Source of the DNA: CALDTK01 sp045110575
GTDB taxonomy: Bacteria > Bacteroidota > Bacteroidia > Chitinophagales > Saprospiraceae
Reading direction: 5' to 3'
DNA length: 64,000 bases
NCBI GenBank assembly: GCA_045110575.1
Contig: JBGCGF010000013.1
Span: 60,700 to 124,699, forward strand
The notes under the pieces were generated by a model that saw only the letters and a program-made list of their open reading frames with translations, was not told the DNA's origin and searched no databases. Both the position numbers and the translations under genes were made by a program. Below are positions 62,543 through 64,000 of this stretch, piece by piece (within the stretch, counting starts at the first letter, position 1; each line of letters begins with the position of its first letter).

Positions 62543-64000
62543 TAGGACCACTCATATGTTTGCATCGGAGTCATAGATATACCTATTCTCCAATCACTTG
62601 GCGACAACCGATGCTAGCCGAAAGATCACAAGGTGCGACCTGATGCGATGCTTAATTTGCAGTCATTTCTTGTTCGACACAGTAACGAAGCGAGGCTGCT
62701 CGGTTGTCCCTCTTGTCGAGCCTGTACAGTAGTGAGGGAACGGCTGCGAGATTTAGCTATCTCACATGCAGACCGTATCTCGAATCTTTATGAGTGAAGG
62801 CGAATGCTGCGAGGGAACTTAGTAATTGGATGATTTTGGTGGAATCTAGCCCAGCTCTGCTCTTTTCATCTTTAACATCACACTATGCATCATAAACCTT
62901 GCAAAGCGTCTTTTGGAGTCGACATGGCTTACAAAACCTTCGACGCAGCCTTTGGGCTTCAAGACGATAAAGGCAATTATTGGCTTGGTGCGCCAGCCAA
63001 GCAGTTTGCAAATACACCCGCTGGCGTCAAGAAATTCCTCAAGTGGTGTAGACCGCAACTCAAAGCCGCCCAATTGCACGAAGCCCAAATTATTGTAGAA
63101 GCTACGGGTGTCTACCACGAATTACTCTTGAGTCAAGCTTACGCAGCAGAATCGAGTTTAATACCCTGCTTAGTACTACCGAAGAGTGCTCGCCATTATC
63201 GGTTGTCTAAAAACAAGTATTCAAAAACAGATATTCAAGATGCTTGTCTATTGGCTGAGTTCGGTTGCGAGCGTAAGCACAAACCTTGGAAACCTGCCTC
63301 TGAAAACCTGATGCAGATCCGAGCGCTTCTGCGCTACCGCGCAAGCTTGGTAAGCAAAAAAACTATGGAGACTAATCAGCAACATGCCCTTGCTATAGCT
63401 GTGGTCTCAAATAGAGTGCTCAACGCTTCTGTGAAAGCTAACATCAAGCATCTAGACAAACAGATCGGCGTAGTCGAAGGTGAAGCCAAGCGGCTATGGC
63501 AACAAGATGAAAGTTTGTACAACCGTACACAACCAATCACCAAGAGTATGCCTGGCGTACGATGGCTGACGGTACTGCTTGTGATTGCTGAGACGAACGG
63601 CTTTAGCGAAATAACATCGGCTAAGCAACTAGCCAGCTATGCAGGCCTAGATGTCATTGAAAACCAATCAGGAAACATCGTTGGAAGGTCTCGGATATCG
63701 AAAAAAGGAAACAAACACTTACGCACAGGTTTGTACATGGCTGCTACATGCTTGCGACGCGAAAATATGCGAGGCGAAATCGCAGCTTTTGGCCGTCGAA
63801 TCGTAGATCGTAATCCTGATACTAAAAAGAAGGCGACCGTCGCGATGATGCGAAAACAACTGTTGCTGATCAGAACGCTATTCATCAGCGGAAAGGAATA
63901 CGATCCTAACTATCACGCGAAAAGGAGCCTAACATCGCAGGACGCTCTAAAGGCTGAAACATCTCCAGAGCAAGCCGCAGATATCAAACCTGAAATACTA
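62543..64000 (+). mobile_element. IS110-family element, right part beyond the window
   Basis: The transposase at 62885 is of the IS110 type, whose elements have no conventional terminal inverted repeats, so the left boundary cannot be set; the given start is nominal. The ~340 bp before the gene carry no other gene and include structured sequence (ccctc/gaggg pairing around 62707-62740), the position where IS110-group elements encode their bridge RNA. No right end is visible. Confidence 0.6.
62885..64000 (+). CDS. IS110-family transposase, 3' truncated by the window edge
   Basis: The frame runs from ATG 62885 to the last base without a stop (372 residues seen). The N-terminal RuvC-like domain has the DEDD acidic residues: Asp13 in F-G-V-D-M-A-Y-K-T-F-D, Glu72 in V-E-A-T-G, and Asp116/Asp119 in S-K-T-D-I-Q-D-A. 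The C-terminal Tnp_20 domain has P-G-V-R-W-L-T, L-A-S-Y-A-G-L-D, Q-S-G-N-I-V-G-R-S-R-I-S-K-K-G-N-K-H-L-R. The catalytic serine is likely in that region (Ser262 is a candidate). ATG 62924 would cut into the first acidic motif and is rejected. IS110 enzymes recombine circular intermediates under RNA guidance. Nothing suggests decay in the visible part. Confidence 0.9.
   Translation, partial: MHHKPCKASFGVDMAYKTFDAAFGLQDDKGNYWLGAPAKQFANTPAGVKKFLKWCRPQLKAAQLHEAQIIVEATGVYHELLLSQAYAAESSLIPCLVLPKSARHYRLSKNKYSKTDIQDACLLAEFGCERKHKPWKPASENLMQIRALLRYRASLVSKKTMETNQQHALAIAVVSNRVLNASVKANIKHLDKQIGVVEGEAKRLWQQDESLYNRTQPITKSMPGVRWLTVLLVIAETNGFSEITSAKQLASYAGLDVIENQSGNIVGRSRISKKGNKHLRTGLYMAATCLRRENMRGEIAAFGRRIVDRNPDTKKKATVAMMRKQLLLIRTLFISGKEYDPNYHAKRSLTSQDALKAETSPEQAADIKPEIL

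Noticed and set aside
62923..63118. Small plus-strand frame at 62913-63098 and minus-strand frame at 62846-63118
   Set aside because: Both are shadows of the transposase frame that runs off the window end.

Overview
The window is chromosomal DNA from a member of the Bacteroidota. The evidence is ten proteins ending in type IX secretion system (T9SS) sorting domains, both type A tails and CHU_C/gliding-motility type B tails, together with SprB repeats, a serine-palmitoyltransferase-like enzyme, a fabH-efp-accB-accC cluster and promoter boxes of the Bacteroidota TAnnTTTG kind. I cannot place it below phylum with confidence; a free-living aerobic flavobacterial or saprospiral lineage fits. I see no tRNA, rRNA, CRISPR array or prophage.

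Layout. 0-2.3 kb: 3' end of a type B cargo protein. 2.4-8.7 kb: homogentisate dioxygenase, a secreted propeller protein, a HupE/UreJ-like membrane protein, a DUF6702-like protein overlapping yidD, a small membrane protein and ligA. 8.7-9.0 kb: terminator and palindromic repeats. 9.0-16.8 kb (minus): rlmD and a 2077-residue secreted metallopeptidase. 17.0-18.2 kb: dapD, then tandem copies of a long-hairpin repeat. 18.3-23.1 kb (minus): two overlapping secreted-protein genes, the upstream one shifted out of frame in its signal peptide by a 7-bp tandem duplication. 23.3-27.6 kb: another hairpin repeat, then mvaD, a rhodanese lipoprotein, an alpha-oxoamine synthase and a two-module VOC protein. 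27.8-34.1 kb (minus): a giant PKD-type cargo protein. 34.1-39.9 kb: tandem paralogous type B cargo genes, the first carrying a G10 tract. 40.0-44.7 kb: an unknown membrane-anchored protein behind a triple repeated box, a lipoprotein, a tandem universal stress protein, a YhhN-like protein and glyS. 44.9-50.4 kb: a CHRD-repeat cargo protein and an M14 carboxypeptidase. 50.5-56.1 kb (minus): fabH, efp, accB, accC, tsaE and alanine dehydrogenase. 56.3-62.5 kb: a thioredoxin-SPOR protein and a 1576-residue cohesin/SprB/CHU_C protein. 62.9 kb to the end: an IS110-family transposase cut by the window edge.

How it fits together. Conserved housekeeping genes (lysine, mevalonate, fatty acid, translation, DNA repair) alternate with large surface or secreted proteins that would leave through the T9SS. 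Several secreted-protein genes carry short tandem repeats or homopolymers able to switch them by slippage, and there is recent tandem duplication, so the surface repertoire appears to be the fast-evolving part. The best candidates for undescribed biology are the 7-bp signal-peptide repeat, the G10 tract, the long-hairpin repeat family, the box array in front of the gene at 40.0 kb, and promoter boxes placed so close to ATG that leaderless mRNAs are expected.
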